From Theropithecus gelada (taxonomy: Eukaryota > Chordata > Mammalia > Primates > Cercopithecidae), in the NCBI RefSeq assembly GCF_003255815.1, contig NC_037681.1, positions 84,118,846 through 84,182,845 of the forward strand: a stretch of DNA of 64,000 bases, written 5' to 3'. The notes beneath the pieces are model-generated. The model was not told the origin of the DNA. It saw only the letters and a program-made list of their open reading frames with translations, and searched no databases. Each line of letters opens with the position of its first letter. The first letter of the stretch is position 1. This document shows, piece by piece, positions 1-11,506 of the stretch. Both the position numbers and the translations under genes were made by a program.

Positions 1-752
1 GAGATACCATCTCACACCAGTTAGAATGGCAACCACTAAAAAGACAGGAAACAACAGGTTCTGGAGAGGATGTGGAGAAATAGGAACACTTTTACACTGT
101 TGGTGGGATTGTAAACTAGTTCAACCATTATGGAAAACAGTATGGCGATTCCTCAAGGATCTAGAACTAGAAGTACCATTTGACCCAGCCATCCCATTAC
201 TGGATATATACCCAAAGGATTATAAATTATGCTGCTATAAAGACACATGCACACGTATGTTTCTTGCAGCACTATTCACAATAGCAAAGACTTGGAATCA
301 ACCCAAATGTCCATCAGTGAAAGACTGGATTAAGAAAATGTGGCACATATACACCATGGAATACTATGCAGCCATAAAAAAGGATGACTTTGTGTCCTTT
401 GTAGGGACATGGATGCAGCTGGAAACCATCATTCTCAGCAAACTATCGCAAGAACAGAAAACCAAGCACCGCATGTTCTCACTCATAGGTGGGAACTGAA
501 CAATGAGATCACTTGGACTCGGGAAGGGGAACATCACACACTGGGGCCTATCATTGGGAGGGGGGAGGGGAGAGGGATTGCATTGGGAGTTATACCTGAT
601 ATAAATGACCTGTTGATGGGTGCCGACAAGTTGATGGGTGCAGCACACCAACATGGCACAAGTATACATATGTAACAAACCTGCACGTTATGCACATGTA
701 CCCTAGAACTTAAAGTATAATAATAATAAAAAATAAAAAATAAAAAAAATAG
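1..752 (+). mobile_element. L1 3' end, young monkey-type L1
   Basis: The 3' end of a LINE-1 retrotransposon, entering from the left edge. It holds the last part of ORF2 (to 499), a 3' UTR with the usual G-rich tract (about 558-576), the 'acatggcaca' block near 651, and an A-rich AAT-rich tail ending near 752. Two features suggest a young Old World monkey L1 lineage: the 'gagatcacttgga' variant after the ORF2 stop, and a tandem 18-bp repeat in the 3' UTR ('gttgatgggtgc' at 612-623 and 630-641). ORF2 is open throughout the visible part, as expected for a recent insertion. The 5' end lies outside the window, so full length cannot be judged. The lineage call is from memory of L1 3' UTRs. Confidence 0.93.
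2..499 (+). pseudogene. L1 ORF2 C-terminal fragment (open frame, 5' end outside window)
   Basis: The C-terminal 165 codons or so of L1 ORF2p, the endonuclease/reverse transcriptase of LINE-1. The frame is open from base 2 to a TGA at 497-499, with no stop or frameshift. The cysteine-rich C-terminal region is visible (WRGCGEIGTLLHCWWDCK, then KDYKLCCYKDTC), followed by the conserved KTWNQPKCPSVKDWIKKMWH and MEYYAAIKK blocks. The endonuclease and RT domains lie outside the window, so activity cannot be judged. The best open-frame start at 26 is an internal methionine, not a real start. An intact C-terminus fits the young 3' UTR. Confidence 0.9.
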
Positions 753-1984
753 TTGTTTTGAAGGAGAGAAGAAAAGAATTTCAGAAGAATGCTGAGTTCT
801 GCATTTTCAGAAGGGGGTGTGGGCAGGGATTAAAAAGGTAGTGAAATAGTCAGGGGGCATCTACCAAAGTAAGCTGAGCAATGCTGCCCCACTTAGTGCC
901 CTTTTACATTTCTCTGATCAATAAAACCCAATGTACATGGCATAGAACTGTAATAAAAGTAGCTATATTGGGAGAAATGAATGAAAGAATGAATGAATAA
1001 AACATATAGCAAGTTGTCCAACTATTTAATATTGAATAGGAAAAAAGAATTATCCAAATGAAAATAGTAGAATGAAAAACCCAAACAAAAAATCACCCAT
1101 AATGTAACTTCATTTATTTTTAAACACCTTTTTAACTTTTACAATTTGCTCTTTAATTATATAAGGCTGTTGATGACAGTCTCAGAAGGCCACTTTGAAT
1201 CCAAGCTTCCTACATGAGACAATAAACGGCATGATTTAAATTAAGCTTCACGTACGTTTAGGACGGCTGCTCTTTTTTATACAGGGGGCAATCTATGATT
1301 GCCCAAATTTTGAGGACAGAGATGTGAGACTCCTAGAAAGCCCCTTTTCACTTTCTACTTACATCCTTAAAATTTTTCAGTGTTTAATACCTTCACTCCA
1401 ATTTGGGTTACATTAGAGTAAATTAATGTTTATTTATCTTAAGAATAATTTTACCATATAGACTAAATTTTGAGAAAGTAATATGCAAAATAGAAATAGT
1501 TTCACTAGTATACTGTTGATAATCTCCTTTTGAAAAATAAAATATATGTTTTAGAAGTAGAGATTACTTGCCACTGAATAAATCTGCAAAATACCTGTAC
1601 TCTCCCCAGGGTACAGTATGCTATGCAGTTCCCCAGTTTAAGTCAGCTATTTTGGTAGCCATGGGAAGGACAGGAAGCTTGAGGGCAAAGAAAATCCAAA
1701 TGTGAAACATGATAGCAAAGAAAGAATTAAGAAATAGAAGACATTGCTGTAGTTATAACAAGGATAAATCATAGCATGGCATCAATAAGACATTTAACAT
1801 GGATGTATATCAGCAGAAGACTGCAAAGAACCTAAGGTAAATAAGGAGACCTCAAGCTTAGACTAACCTATTGTACCCAAAGAATGGAGTACTAGAAACA
1901 ATGGCTCATTTGTACCTCACAGGACCTTATGAGATTTAAATACCAATTAAATATCACAAACACTTTGAGCACTTTATGTATATG
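753..1984. other. AT-rich intergenic stretch, nothing recognised
   Basis: No coding frame of note, no Alu or L1 homology and no RNA gene recognised. It contains a short degenerate GAAT-rich stretch near 975-1000 and scattered A/T runs. Very diverged repeats could be hidden here. Confidence 0.5.
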
Positions 1985-2685
1985 TTTACTGAGTCACAGA
2001 TACAAAGTTTTATAGAATGGGCCTCTACTATCAAACACCATATAATCAGGGTAGCAGATAAAATAATCACAAAAACAATATGAAGTGTGTGGTAAGTGCT
2101 AATTTGGTAACATAAACAAAGGGCTAGGGGGGTTCAAAGGGCATTTGAGGATTGTCAGATTTTGCTAGAGGGAGATAGATAAAAAGGAGGGAACAATACC
2201 CAAAAGTATAAATTAGAAAGATGCAAGGCTTATTTGAGGAATAATAAACAATCTGATTTGGTGCACAGGTAGAAGAGATAAATCAGGGCCATAATAAGGA
2301 AGTGTTTGCCAAGCTCACGAATTAGGACTTTATATTTGCTAGGTAGCTAACTAGGAGTAAGGAAGTTTCTAATCTGGGAAGGTATTTTTAAAAAGAATAA
2401 CCAATAGATCAGAATTGTTGTTGGAAGATTAACTGGTAGGTAAAATATTGGAGGAGTGAAGGCAAGTTTGATACAAGTGACCTGTTAGAAAGGTATTAAA
2501 GGAACAGATAACACTAATATTCAGTAACAAAGACCTGAATTGGGATGGTGGCAGCTGGAATATAACGAAAGAAAGGGATGTAAGTGATCTTTTGAAGAAA
2601 GAATCAACAGCATATGGGCACCGATGATTTCTAAGAGACAGTGTAAGGGAGTAAGAGAGAAGAATCTGGAGTGACCATCAATGGA
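1985..2685 (-). mobile_element. L2 LINE relic (antisense)
   Basis: A diverged L2 (CR1-clade LINE) fragment in reverse orientation. The plus strand is purine-rich, with the phrasing typical of antisense L2 3' and RT-region sequence: 'ggtaagtgctaatttgg', 'aggactttatatttgc', 'gggatggtggcagctgg', 'gggatgtaagtgatc'. No coding potential remains. The boundaries are approximate and the call rests on remembered L2 phrasing, so a profile search should confirm it. Confidence 0.55.
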
Positions 2686-3074
2686 TGGGGATCTGGTTAC
2701 TGCCCATATAGTGCCCCTTGCCTTGACCATGCCTTCACTGAACGGGCATGCCTGCATCATCATGTGCCCAGTAAATGGGTGCCAGTGCATTCCATCTGTT
2801 CACAATGACTGCCTCAACTACTCAACCCCAGACCTCAATGTTCCTAGCTACTAACCTGGCTACGTGGTCTCCTATTTTACTTCTACCTTGCCCCTCAGTT
2901 TGTAACTCTGGCTCTTCTTCTTAAACTGTGATTCAACTTCTTCATCCTGTCAAAGAACCCATGAATACTATTCTTTTCGCCACACCTAGTTCCCAGGAAC
3001 CCCTTACCCAGACTTATTCCCACCTAGTTGATCCTAGTTTCAAGGGCAGGACTTGGATTGAAACACACATAGAA
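2686..3074. other. Unassigned block inside L2 homology
   Basis: Pyrimidine-rich plus-strand sequence between two antisense L2-like segments. It could be an insertion of another old element or L2 too diverged to read. The open frame on the minus strand here (2521-2790) has no recognisable product. Confidence 0.4.
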
Positions 3075-3330
3075 ACAGGTTAGTCTAGAAGAAGAGCAAG
3101 TTTTGTTAATAAGTTGAATTTTAGACTCAGTGGGAGATAAAGGTACAAGGAAGTGCTCTGGGTAGATATGCCTAGCTGGTAGCTAGAAATACAGAAGAGA
3201 GGCCTGGACTACATAAAAACTACTTTGGAATTTTCTAAATAGAGAGTAAAGCCATTGAGTAAGATCACAGAAGAAACATAAAGTCAAAGATAGATAGTCT
3301 GGTAATTCTCCAATAAAGAGTCAATTTAAA
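3075..3330 (-). mobile_element. L2 LINE relic, RT-region (antisense)
   Basis: The plus strand resembles the antisense of the L2 reverse-transcriptase region ('gttgaattttagactcag', 'gtagctagaaatacag', 'gtaaagccattgagtaaga'). It probably belongs to the same L2 copy as 1985-2685, interrupted at 2686-3074. Non-functional. Confidence 0.5.
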
Positions 3331-3377
3331 AGGCAGACTAAGATAATACAGTGTCAAGAAAGCCTCGAAAGAGAAAA

Positions 3378-3439
3378 TGGGGTGGGTGTGTGTGTGTGTG
3401 TGTCTGTGTGTGTGTGTCTGTGTCTGTGTGTGTGTGTGA
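3378..3439. repeat. (TG)n compound microsatellite with TCTG interruptions
   Basis: A run of TG dinucleotides with periodic 'tctgtg' interruptions. The interruptions imply an old, partly stabilised repeat. The minus-strand open frame across it (His-Thr-rich) is a translation of the repeat, not a gene. Confidence 0.95.
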
Positions 3440-3555
3440 AGTGGTTATACAGGGATCAAACTTGTTGGTTCTGAATTTTAATGTAGAGATGACCTCAATA
3501 TGATTTAATGAGAAGAAATGTTTTATCAAGTACATACAAATTAAGTCTGCTAAAG

Positions 3556-3790
3556 GTGTGGTTCTATTGTTCTGAATGCTGGGCTGTAAGCCAAAAATGC
3601 CTTCATTCTAATCCTGCTATGACAAACTGACTCCAAATCATTTAACTTCTACCTCAATTTCCCCACCTGCAAAAATAGGGATAATGATATTGACCTACAT
3701 TTGTAGCGTGTTGTAAGGATTAACTAGTATTATATAATGCTTTGAGGATGAAAAGTGCTCAGCATTATTAGTGAGTATACATAACTACTT
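3556..3790 (+). mobile_element. MIR SINE relic (sense)
   Basis: An ancient tRNA-derived MIR SINE. It follows the MIR order: 'ctaatcctgctatgac', 'catttaacttctacctca', 'cccacctgcaaaaatagg', 'gataatgatattgacct', then 'ttgtaaggattaac' and 'aaagtgctcagcat'. Diverged; ends approximate. Confidence 0.75.
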
Positions 3791-4234
3791 GTCTATAATA
3801 CCAAAAATGTTATCCTTTAATTTTAGGCAAATAGCAATTATCAAATAAATGTTCTAACTCCCTTAGTGATATTTACCTTCTAATATTATTATTAAATTTA
3901 TTATTAAATGTGTATCTAGATCTCTTTTACAAGTGTCATCTCATGGTATATAAAGTTCTAAATCAGTTCAGAAGCCTAGGACACTTTTTCAACCTAAATA
4001 TTAAGTGTAAGTATTCAGGACATATTTATTTGAAAATGAGCAACTACTGCAAGTATTCAATAAATACCAAAGGTAATATTTTTAATTATAAAATTTCAGA
4101 TTTAACAAATAACACTAAGCAACTAAATAGAAGCAAAATGCAAAAGCACAAAGCATTATGTTAAAAATACTATCTAAGTCCCTATTTTTAAAACAAGCTT
4201 TATAACCTCAAAGTGTGCAAAAAATGAAGAGAGA

Positions 4235-4549
4235 AGGCCAGGTGCAAAGGCTCACATCTATAATCCAAGGACTTTAGGAGGCCGAGGTAGAAGGATTGCT
4301 CTAAGTCAGGAGATCAAGATCAGCCTGAGCAACATAGTAAGACCCTGTCTCTACAAAAAATAAATAAAAATTAGGCAGGTATGGTGGCACTTGCTTGTAT
4401 ACCTAGCTACTCAGGAGGTTGAGAGAGGAGGATGGCTCAAGCCTAGGAGTTGGAGAGTGCAATGAGCTATGATCCTGCCACTGCACTCCAGCCTAGGTGA
4501 CAGAGCAAGACCAAGTCTCAAAAACAAAAACAAAAACAAAAACAAAAAA
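4235..4549 (+). mobile_element. Alu (AluJ-like), sense
   Basis: A full-length dimeric Alu: left arm from 'ggccaggtgcaaaggctc', A-rich linker near 4360, right arm, then 'ctgcactccagcctagg' and a (CAAAAA)n tail. It is heavily diverged with CpG loss and has J-type features such as 'gcctgagcaacatagtaag'. The tail has become a CAAAAA microsatellite. Confidence 0.93.
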
Positions 4550-4589
4550 ACCTTTTAAATGCATTAGGCCTCTGTGTGGTCTTTTGTTT

Positions 4590-4887
4590 GTTTCTTTCTT
4601 TTTTGGAGATGGAGTTTCACTCTTGTCAGTCAGGCAGGAGTGCAGTGGCGTGATCTCAGCTCACTGCAACTTCCACCTCCCAGTTTCAAGCGATTCTCCT
4701 GCCTCAGTCTCCCAAGTAGCTGGGATTACAGGTGTGAGCCACCACATCAGGTTAATTTTGTATTTTTAATAGAGACAGCATTTCACCATGTTGGCCAGGC
4801 TGGTCTCAAACTCCTGACCTCAGGTAATCTGCCAGCCTCAGTTTCCCAAAGTGCTGGAATTACAGGTGTGAGCCACCAGGCCCAACA
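4590..4887 (-). mobile_element. Alu (AluS-like), antisense
   Basis: A full-length antisense Alu: T-rich tail near 4595-4604, right arm, linker ('gtatttttaatagaga'), left arm ending at about 4887. A matching 12-bp target-site duplication ('ggtcttttgttt') flanks it at 4578-4589 and 4888-4899. Both plus-strand open frames here are Alu-derived. Confidence 0.95.
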
Positions 4888-4914
4888 GGTCTTTTGTTTC
4901 TTTCAGGTTTTAAC

Positions 4915-5655
4915 ATTACAATAGTAACACGTACTTATTGTTTTTTAAAAAATGCAAACATACAGAAGTATTTGATGTAAAAATTAATGTGTTCTCCTCC
5001 AAGCTGCCCTCCTCACTCTGAAGGAAGCCACTGCACAGTGTGGCATGTGGCCTTCCAGACTTTCTAAATGTACTTACAACACATGCACACCCATACTGAC
5101 TTGTTTGTTTTGCATTTTCATAAAGATAAAATTTTTTTTAGATATACAATTTGCTTTGTTCACTGAACACCACATCATGGATACTCTGTTAGCATAAACA
5201 GATAGATCTACCTAAGTTTTTAATAGCCACAATATGTTCAATTGAATAGTGACCATAATTGACTTATCCATTCTCTTAATAAACAATCTGTTTCTAATTT
5301 TTGCCTTACAAATAATATAACCATGAAAATATACATGCACACTTTACATTTTGATAGGTATTGCCAAATTAGCCTCCAAAATGATTGGTAAATTTACATT
5401 TCCACCCATAACATGACTGTACTTTTTCCTATATCCTCAACAGCATGCAGCACTATCCAAGTTTTAAGTTGTTGCCAACCTGGTAGGTGAAAATTTATCT
5501 TGTAATTTTAAGTTTCATTTTTCCATTCATTAATGAAACCAAATATCTTTTTATGGATTTTTAAAACAATTTGTTCCCTCTATAAATTACCTGTTCCTAT
5601 ATTTTGCTCATCTTTCTATTAAGTTCCTTATCCCTATGTGTGTATGAATAATATT
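4915..5655 (-). mobile_element. Ancient L1ME-like 3' end, antisense
   Basis: Plus-strand text follows the reverse complement of an old L1 (L1ME class) 3' region: 'acacgtacttattg', 'gtggccttccagacttt', 'tagatctacctaag', 'gataggtattgccaaatt', 'cctccaaaatgattgg', 'ccaacctggtaggtgaaaa', 'cattaatgaaaccaaat'. Highly diverged with no coding potential. The subfamily is approximate. Confidence 0.75.
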
Positions 5656-7214
5656 AATTCTTTGTTATGAAGTTTGTGCATGTTTAGTCATTTAAAATTT
5701 TTTTCACTAACATTATATATGAAGAAAATAAGAGAATGTAGAAACGGATTTAAAAAAAAAACTGGGCATAATATAAAAAGCTCTTTAAACTCAATTAAGC
5801 TAGTGCTATGCAAAGTGCCAAAGAGATTTAGACCCCAGCCAGACTGTGGTTCTTCACAGCTGCTAACCACTGGTCAGACGATGCTATTTCAACATGAAGC
5901 AAAAGGTGACAGATTTCTATGTTCCAAGATAATCTGTGCATCATTCTTACTAAAAGAGGTTAGAACAAATTCTATGCCTAGAAAGAAAAGTAGGAATCAC
6001 TTCACTTTCCTCAAAGAAATTGTGGCAAAAATCTTTAAAAATCTTCTGTTATAGTTAAATTTGGAAAATATTTCTCTAGGGCATTGTTCAAATGGTTTAA
6101 TTCACTTAATCAAATAGATCTTGTCAATTTAACATTTTCCATATTATAAGCAGTTTTGACATTTAGACAATTTATCAATGGCTTCTTCATTGTGGTCTGC
6201 TTCCTCTTCTTTCTACTCATTACATGCAACAAATTAAATTTCACTAATATTTAAAGATCGGTGCTGACCTTTGCATAGTCATTTTCTAGGTTCCTATTAA
6301 TACAAACATCTTGTTTGCTAATGCTCATTTTAAATATTTTGCTGCACACAATTTTCCATTATCCCAAAGAGACTTGTATCTAGTTGAAGTGCATTTTTTC
6401 CATGACCTCAAAAAATAATTGCAATAGTTTATATCAGGCATTGGGGGGAAGTATGCCTGCATAAGCAAATAACAATAATCATCATCATCCTCTCTTACCA
6501 CCTCCACTCAACACAGATACCTACTTTTCTGACCTTCAAAAATATGAACTTCATTCTTTTTAGGATGTACCTCAACCACAACAATAAACGGACATAGAAA
6601 ACATAAATGTTAGCAATGTAACAATGATAATTAATTCTAGATTAAAACTCTGTAAGTATAATTTTATGCTACACTTGAATAAATAGAAAAAAAAATGTAA
6701 CTTTGAAGAGAAAATAAATTGAATTTCAGGAATAACTCCTAAATAGCTAAAATAAAGGCAAGCGAACACTGAAATGCTCTTATCTAAACCAATGCTTAAA
6801 TATCAAAATAATCTGTCAATTCAAGGTTATTGTTTTGAAAAGCATAGAAATCAAAGACTGTTATGAAGTGAGCTAGAATGAAAAAAATAAGAGAAATCCT
6901 TTATCTACACATAGAAAAGATAGTGGAAAATTTTGGAGTGGCCCGCAGCTATACCACCTCTACCTTGTCAGATTTCACTTGTCAACACTTTGATGACAGA
7001 TTGCTACCCACTCCTCTGAAAAACAAACTCTAGTAAGTGCTGAAAGAAACGGCTTCTTATAAAAAGTGAAATATCTCATGCAACTTGATAGTTGTATACC
7101 TTTAAATATTTCTTTTCCAAAAGAGACCTGAAAAACTGTTTTCTATGGCTTCTAGAAAAACTTAGAAGTTAAAGAACCCTCCTAACATGGGGAAGACAAA
7201 GGTGGATAACATTT
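5656..7214. other. AT-rich intergenic stretch, nothing recognised
   Basis: No element, gene or RNA recognised. The 126-codon plus-strand open frame at 5674-6054 lacks any recognisable domain, has ordinary AT-rich composition and no splice or Kozak context worth noting. I treat it as chance. Confidence 0.45.
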
Positions 7215-7545
7215 TAAAATACCTACTAAATGCACTTTATATTCATTACTTCATTTAATCCTCACAAGAGCCTTCTGAAATTATGTACCAAATTTTGTGT
7301 GTGTGTGTGTGTTACATATTTTTTCATGTATTCTTGAAACTATTTTTCTGGGCAGGGAATAGCAGTTTCTCCAAAGAGTCCATGTGCCTCCTCTCCCATA
7401 AATCAACTCTGACAGGCCCTAAACCCCTTAATTTACAAATATGGAAAATGAAATCTATGAGGGTAATTTGTACAAATTCAATCATCTTGTTAGAGAAACA
7501 ATTAGGACTAAAATTTCTGTCCACAGATTATCTGTGCAGTGCTCT
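7215..7545 (-). mobile_element. MIR SINE relic, antisense, with internal non-MIR segment
   Basis: The left part ('cattacttcatttaatcc', 'tcacaagagcc') and the right part ('tttacaaatatggaaaatg') fit an antisense MIR. Between them lie a (TG)n run at 7294-7312 and unassigned sequence, so the MIR appears interrupted or expanded. Ends approximate. Confidence 0.55.
7294..7312. repeat. (TG)n microsatellite
   Basis: About nine TG units inside the MIR-like segment. Confidence 0.9.
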
Positions 7546-8694
7546 TTCAACTCTCTTTCCCTCTGCCTAAGTGCTAAGCTAAATGGAGCCTTTTGACCCC
7601 TGAGACAAATGTCAGTTTAGACTTGTATAATTAATCCATGGAAAAGGATATCTATGGAAACTATCTTCTGACAAACTTTTATTTTAATTTACTTTGCTTA
7701 GAAAGCTCTTGGAGAAAGTTAACTGAATGACTAAGGAGTATTTTAAATTAGTATATCAATAGTTTATAAGTAAATTGATGTATCTAAATATTGGATTAAA
7801 TTTGATATTTCTTATGCCCTAAAGAATCTTCCCACTATTGCCTAGCAAACTTCACAGATGATATAAAAGTAAACTCCGATATGAATCATTAATATTTATG
7901 GCTGATTGGTAAATAAAGTCTTCCTGTTAAGTTACTGTGTTATATCGCAGAAGATTTATTTCTATTTTGACTACCCTTATTTGGTAGTGGCACCCATTAA
8001 GTTCTCAGCCCCTTAGTCTTTATGGCAAGTTCTTACTGAAATGTAAACAAGCCCTAAATAGTCACAATTTATAAGAATTCTTCAGTGAATTCTTTAATAT
8101 TGTAATTGGATCTTCCTTCACTTTCTTCCCTGATTGTTTGCTTTCAACTTTACTAACAGTTTGTCACAGTGTTCTCAGTTATATAAAATTTTTAGTATTT
8201 TGTTTCAATGGTTGAATAGAGAACCAAAGTAGGTAACTTAGGAAAGAACAGCCTTTTCTTATTGAAATGAAAGCCTGTGAATAAACCACCAAGGTCCCCT
8301 GAGAAGGGATCAATTTCACCATAATATATTTAACACAGGCATACATCATCACAGCTTAAAATGTTAATGCCCTAATATAGTAGGAAATTATTACCTGATA
8401 TTTAAAAATCAGTAGAATAAAATAAGGAAGATTCTAGATTACGATCTTGTTTTGCCCTAAAGCCCAAACAAGTTAAGGTTAACAAAAATGTTTCCTATGC
8501 TTTTTTAGTTCTATATTAAGACATAGAAGAGTAAATGGAAAAACATATTTGAAAATTTGTAGCAAATAATTGTTCAATAAATGTGTTTCTCTTTCATGAA
8601 TATTCAATATCCTTAAAATAATGAGTCTGATCTCAAAAATACCTATGTGAAAAAAAGAAGTTTCACTGCATATCATTTTATCTTCCAATTATTT
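7546..8694. other. AT-rich intergenic stretch, nothing recognised
   Basis: No coding sequence, RNA or repeat recognised. It contains several A/T-rich runs only. Confidence 0.45.
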
Positions 8695-8870
8695 TTAGTG
8701 TGGTTCAACCTACATTTCCAAAGCATCTACTAAGTGCAACCACTGAGCGGCACCATGCTAGGCATTCACAACATGAAGTTAACAAGCCAAAGAACTTGTT
8801 CTTGAGGAGATCAAAACTTAGTGGGGAGCTTGGGGATGGAGGAGAAAAATAATGAATACAATTACATCAG
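8695..8870 (-). mobile_element. L2 3' end relic, antisense
   Basis: It reads as the reverse complement of the L2 3' terminus: 'gcatctactaagtgcaacca', 'gcaccatgctaggcattcac', then 'gttcttgaggagatcaaaac'. Diverged; the right boundary is vague. Confidence 0.65.
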
Positions 8871-9424
8871 AGTATGGCAAATAAAATAAAACCATGTCCA
8901 GGAATTTAGTACAAAGAAGAGAGTTATAATTTCTAGTATCTAACAAAATCTCTATTGCAATAAAAATAGAAATCATATATTCATTTTCAGAACCTGAAAC
9001 TTCTTTAAAGAAAATGAATATCAAGCATGTGATCCACAAAAATTTACTAATTCTAAAGTCACTGTAATTCACACTTGAGAGTTTCTGAAATTTTATGTAT
9101 CTTATAATCAATGTGTACATTTAATATAGTGTTGTTTTCATCAAACTTGCACCTAAATAAACAGTACCTTACAACCAATGGTAAATTAGAAACAAGGAAA
9201 CACAGTATATATGCCAGTGCTTGATTTCCTTTGGCAGCAAGACCAGCTCCAAATGACTTGGCAACATATACAAAGTCCTACATAGAGGACCATCCGAAAA
9301 AAGATGGGGGATTGAGCACATGTAGTTATCTGCATGCCCTTCCAAATTCTCACAAAAATGACAAAGGAGAGGAAAAAAAAAAAAAAAAACCTCACAAGGC
9401 AAAGGAATTAGTGGCAAGGTAACC
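8871..9424. other. Unassigned DNA with a poly-A run
   Basis: No gene recognised. It contains a run of about 18 A at 9373-9390. The minus-strand open frames across it translate the T-run into phenylalanine stretches and are not genes. Confidence 0.45.
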
Positions 9425-10506
9425 ACAAAACAGATGTCATCAAAATTTTGGAGGGTAAAAAGCAGATGGGCAAGAGATAACTGACAATAAATCTGAGAAA
9501 GCAGAAAGCAAGTACCAATGGCAGGGTGCATGAAGTCAAAAAGCACATGTACTGGAACCCTAGAGAAGCTCAGAAACTGGAAGCACCAAGTACTTCTGAA
9601 GAAATGGCTGTGCTTAGAACTGAAAACAAGAGAACTGTTTGAAAGTCTATAGATATAATACTTAGAATTCTAGGTGCTCTTTCCCTGCCATCAGAGTTGG
9701 CCAATGATCTCTCCCTACCACAGAAGAAAATTGAAAATGGACTCTTGAGAGATTATATCAAAGCAACATCTTAAGAAGTAAAACATTGCTGAGAGTGGGA
9801 AGGCTATGCTGAAAACAGGAAGAAAAGGAACTTCTGGAAATAAAAATATGAGAGCCAAAACAAAATCAAACAAAAGAAGATTTAAAAGATACTTTTGAGG
9901 AAGTAGAAAAAAAAGAAAGAAAAAAAGAAACACACAGAGAAAGAGAGAGAGAGAAGGAGTTTGGGTCATCAGTCCCAGTGATTATTAGACATCAGACTAA
10001 GACAAAAAACAGACACAATGGAAGAAAAGAAATTATGAAGAAATAATGCAAGAAAATTCCCCAGAACTGAAGTACATGACCTTCTCTGTTGAAAGAAATC
10101 GCTAAGTACCCAATACAATGAATTACAAAAGATACGATCCCTATGCATATTACTGTGAAATCTCAAAACACTGGAGATAAATAAAATATACTAAAAGTTT
10201 GCAGAGAAGGAAAAAAAATAGGTCACATAAAAAGGATCAGGGCAACAGACTTTCTCAATCGCAACACTGGGAGTTGTTAGAAGACAAAGCAGTTGTGCTT
10301 TCAATTTCTGAAAGAAAATTACTTACTACCTATAATTCTATATCTAGCCAAATTGTCCCTTGAGTGTGAGGTTAGAAAAAAACATTCAGAGGGCCAAAGT
10401 CTCAAAAATTAACAATCATGTATTATTTTTAAGGAAGTTACTGGAGGATGTGTCTCACCGAAGGATGAAATAAACCCAAGAAGGAGGATGATATAGAATC
10501 CCGGAA
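9425..10506 (+). mobile_element. HAL1/L1M-like element, 5' part (ORF1 relic)
   Basis: An ancient L1-related sequence with the order of HAL1 (half-L1) or an L1M ORF1. A 5' part has 'aaaattttggagggtaaaaa' and 'aatctgagaaagcagaaag'. An ORF1-like region follows ('gagattatatcaaagcaaca', 'ttccccagaactgaagtaca', 'tgtgaaatctcaaaacactg', 'tcagggcaacagactttctc', 'aattctatatctagccaa'), then 'gaagttactggaggatgtg'. Many stops; no protein. It resumes at 15766 after an L1 insertion. Confidence 0.65.
10495..10506. repeat. Target-site duplication, 5' copy
   Basis: 'agaatcccggaa' here matches 'agaatccaggaa' at 15766-15777 with one mismatch. The pair brackets the inserted L1. Confidence 0.8.
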
Positions 10507-11443
10507 GGGAACAAAACTGGATGGAGAATGGGTTTGACGAATTGACAGAAGTAGGCTTCAGAAGGTGGGTACTAACAAACTCCACTGAGCTAAAGGAGCA
10601 TGTTCTAACACAATGCAAGGAAGCTGAGAACCTTGAAAAAAAATTAGAGGAATTGCTAACTAGAATAACCAGTTTAGAGAAGAACATAAATGACCTAATG
10701 GAGCTGAAAAACACAGCACGAGAACTTCGTGAAGCATACACAAGTATAAATAGCTGAATTGATCAAGCGGAAGAAAGGATTTCAGAGATTGAAGATCAAC
10801 TTAATGAAATAAAGTGTGAAGACAAGATTTCAGAAAAAAGAATGAAAAGGAACAAACAAAGCCTGCAAGAAATATGGGACTGTGTGAAAAGACCAAGCCT
10901 ACATTTGATTGGTGTACCTGAAAGTGACGGGGAAAATGGGACCGAGTTGGAAAACACTCTTCAGCGTATTATCCAGGAGAATTTCCCCAACCTAGCAAGA
11001 CAGGCCAACATTCAAATTCAGGAAATACAGAGAACACCATAAAGATGCTCCTCAAGAAGAGCAACCCCAAGACAACTGATCATCAGATTCACCAAGGTTG
11101 AAATGAGGGAAAAAATGTTAAGGGAAGCCAGAGAGAAAGGTTGGGTTACCCACAAAGGAAAGCCCATCAGGCTAACAGCGGATCTCTCCGCAGAAATCCT
11201 ACAAGCCAGAAGAGACTGGGAGCTAATAAGCAACTTTCTTAAAGAAAAGAATTTTCAACCCGGAATTTCATATGCAACCGAACTAAGCTTCATAAGTGAA
11301 GGAGAAATAAAGTCCTTTACAGACAAGCAAATGCTGAGGGATTGTGTCACCACCAGGCCCGCCTTATAAGATGCCTGAAGGAAGCACTAAATATGGAAAG
11401 GAAAAACCAGTACCAGCCACTGCAAAAACAAAGCAAAATCTAG
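10507..11443 (+). pseudogene. L1 ORF1 relic (5'-truncated)
   Basis: ORF1 encodes the L1 RNA-binding trimeric chaperone. The 5' end, including the start codon, is missing. Visible parts are coiled-coil sequence (TEVGFRRW... ELKEHVLTQCKEAENLEKKLEE), the start of the RRM (LHLIGVPESDGENGTELENTLQ) and the C-terminal domain (REKGWVTHKGKPIRLTADLS, then FISEGEIKSFTDKQMLRD). In-frame stops occur at 10755-10757 and 11040-11042, the latter splitting the RRM. The native stop is the TAG at 11441-11443. Confidence 0.88.
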
Positions 11444-11506
11444 AGACCATCGACACTATCAAGAAACTGCACCAACTAACAGGCAAAATAACTAGCTAAC
11501 ATCATA

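Noticed and set aside
3378..3439. His-Thr-rich protein frames over TG tracts (also 45141-45183)
   Set aside because: Translations of dinucleotide repeats.
4574..4924. Open frames with 'FHHVGQAGLKLLTS'-type text, recurring at many places
   Set aside because: This is the standard translation of an antisense Alu. The same text recurs at 20948, 26457, 36343, 40957, 60400 and elsewhere.
5674..6054. 126-codon open frame outside recognised repeats
   Set aside because: No domain, lysine/phenylalanine-rich as expected from AT-rich DNA, no convincing start context, no neighbouring exon.
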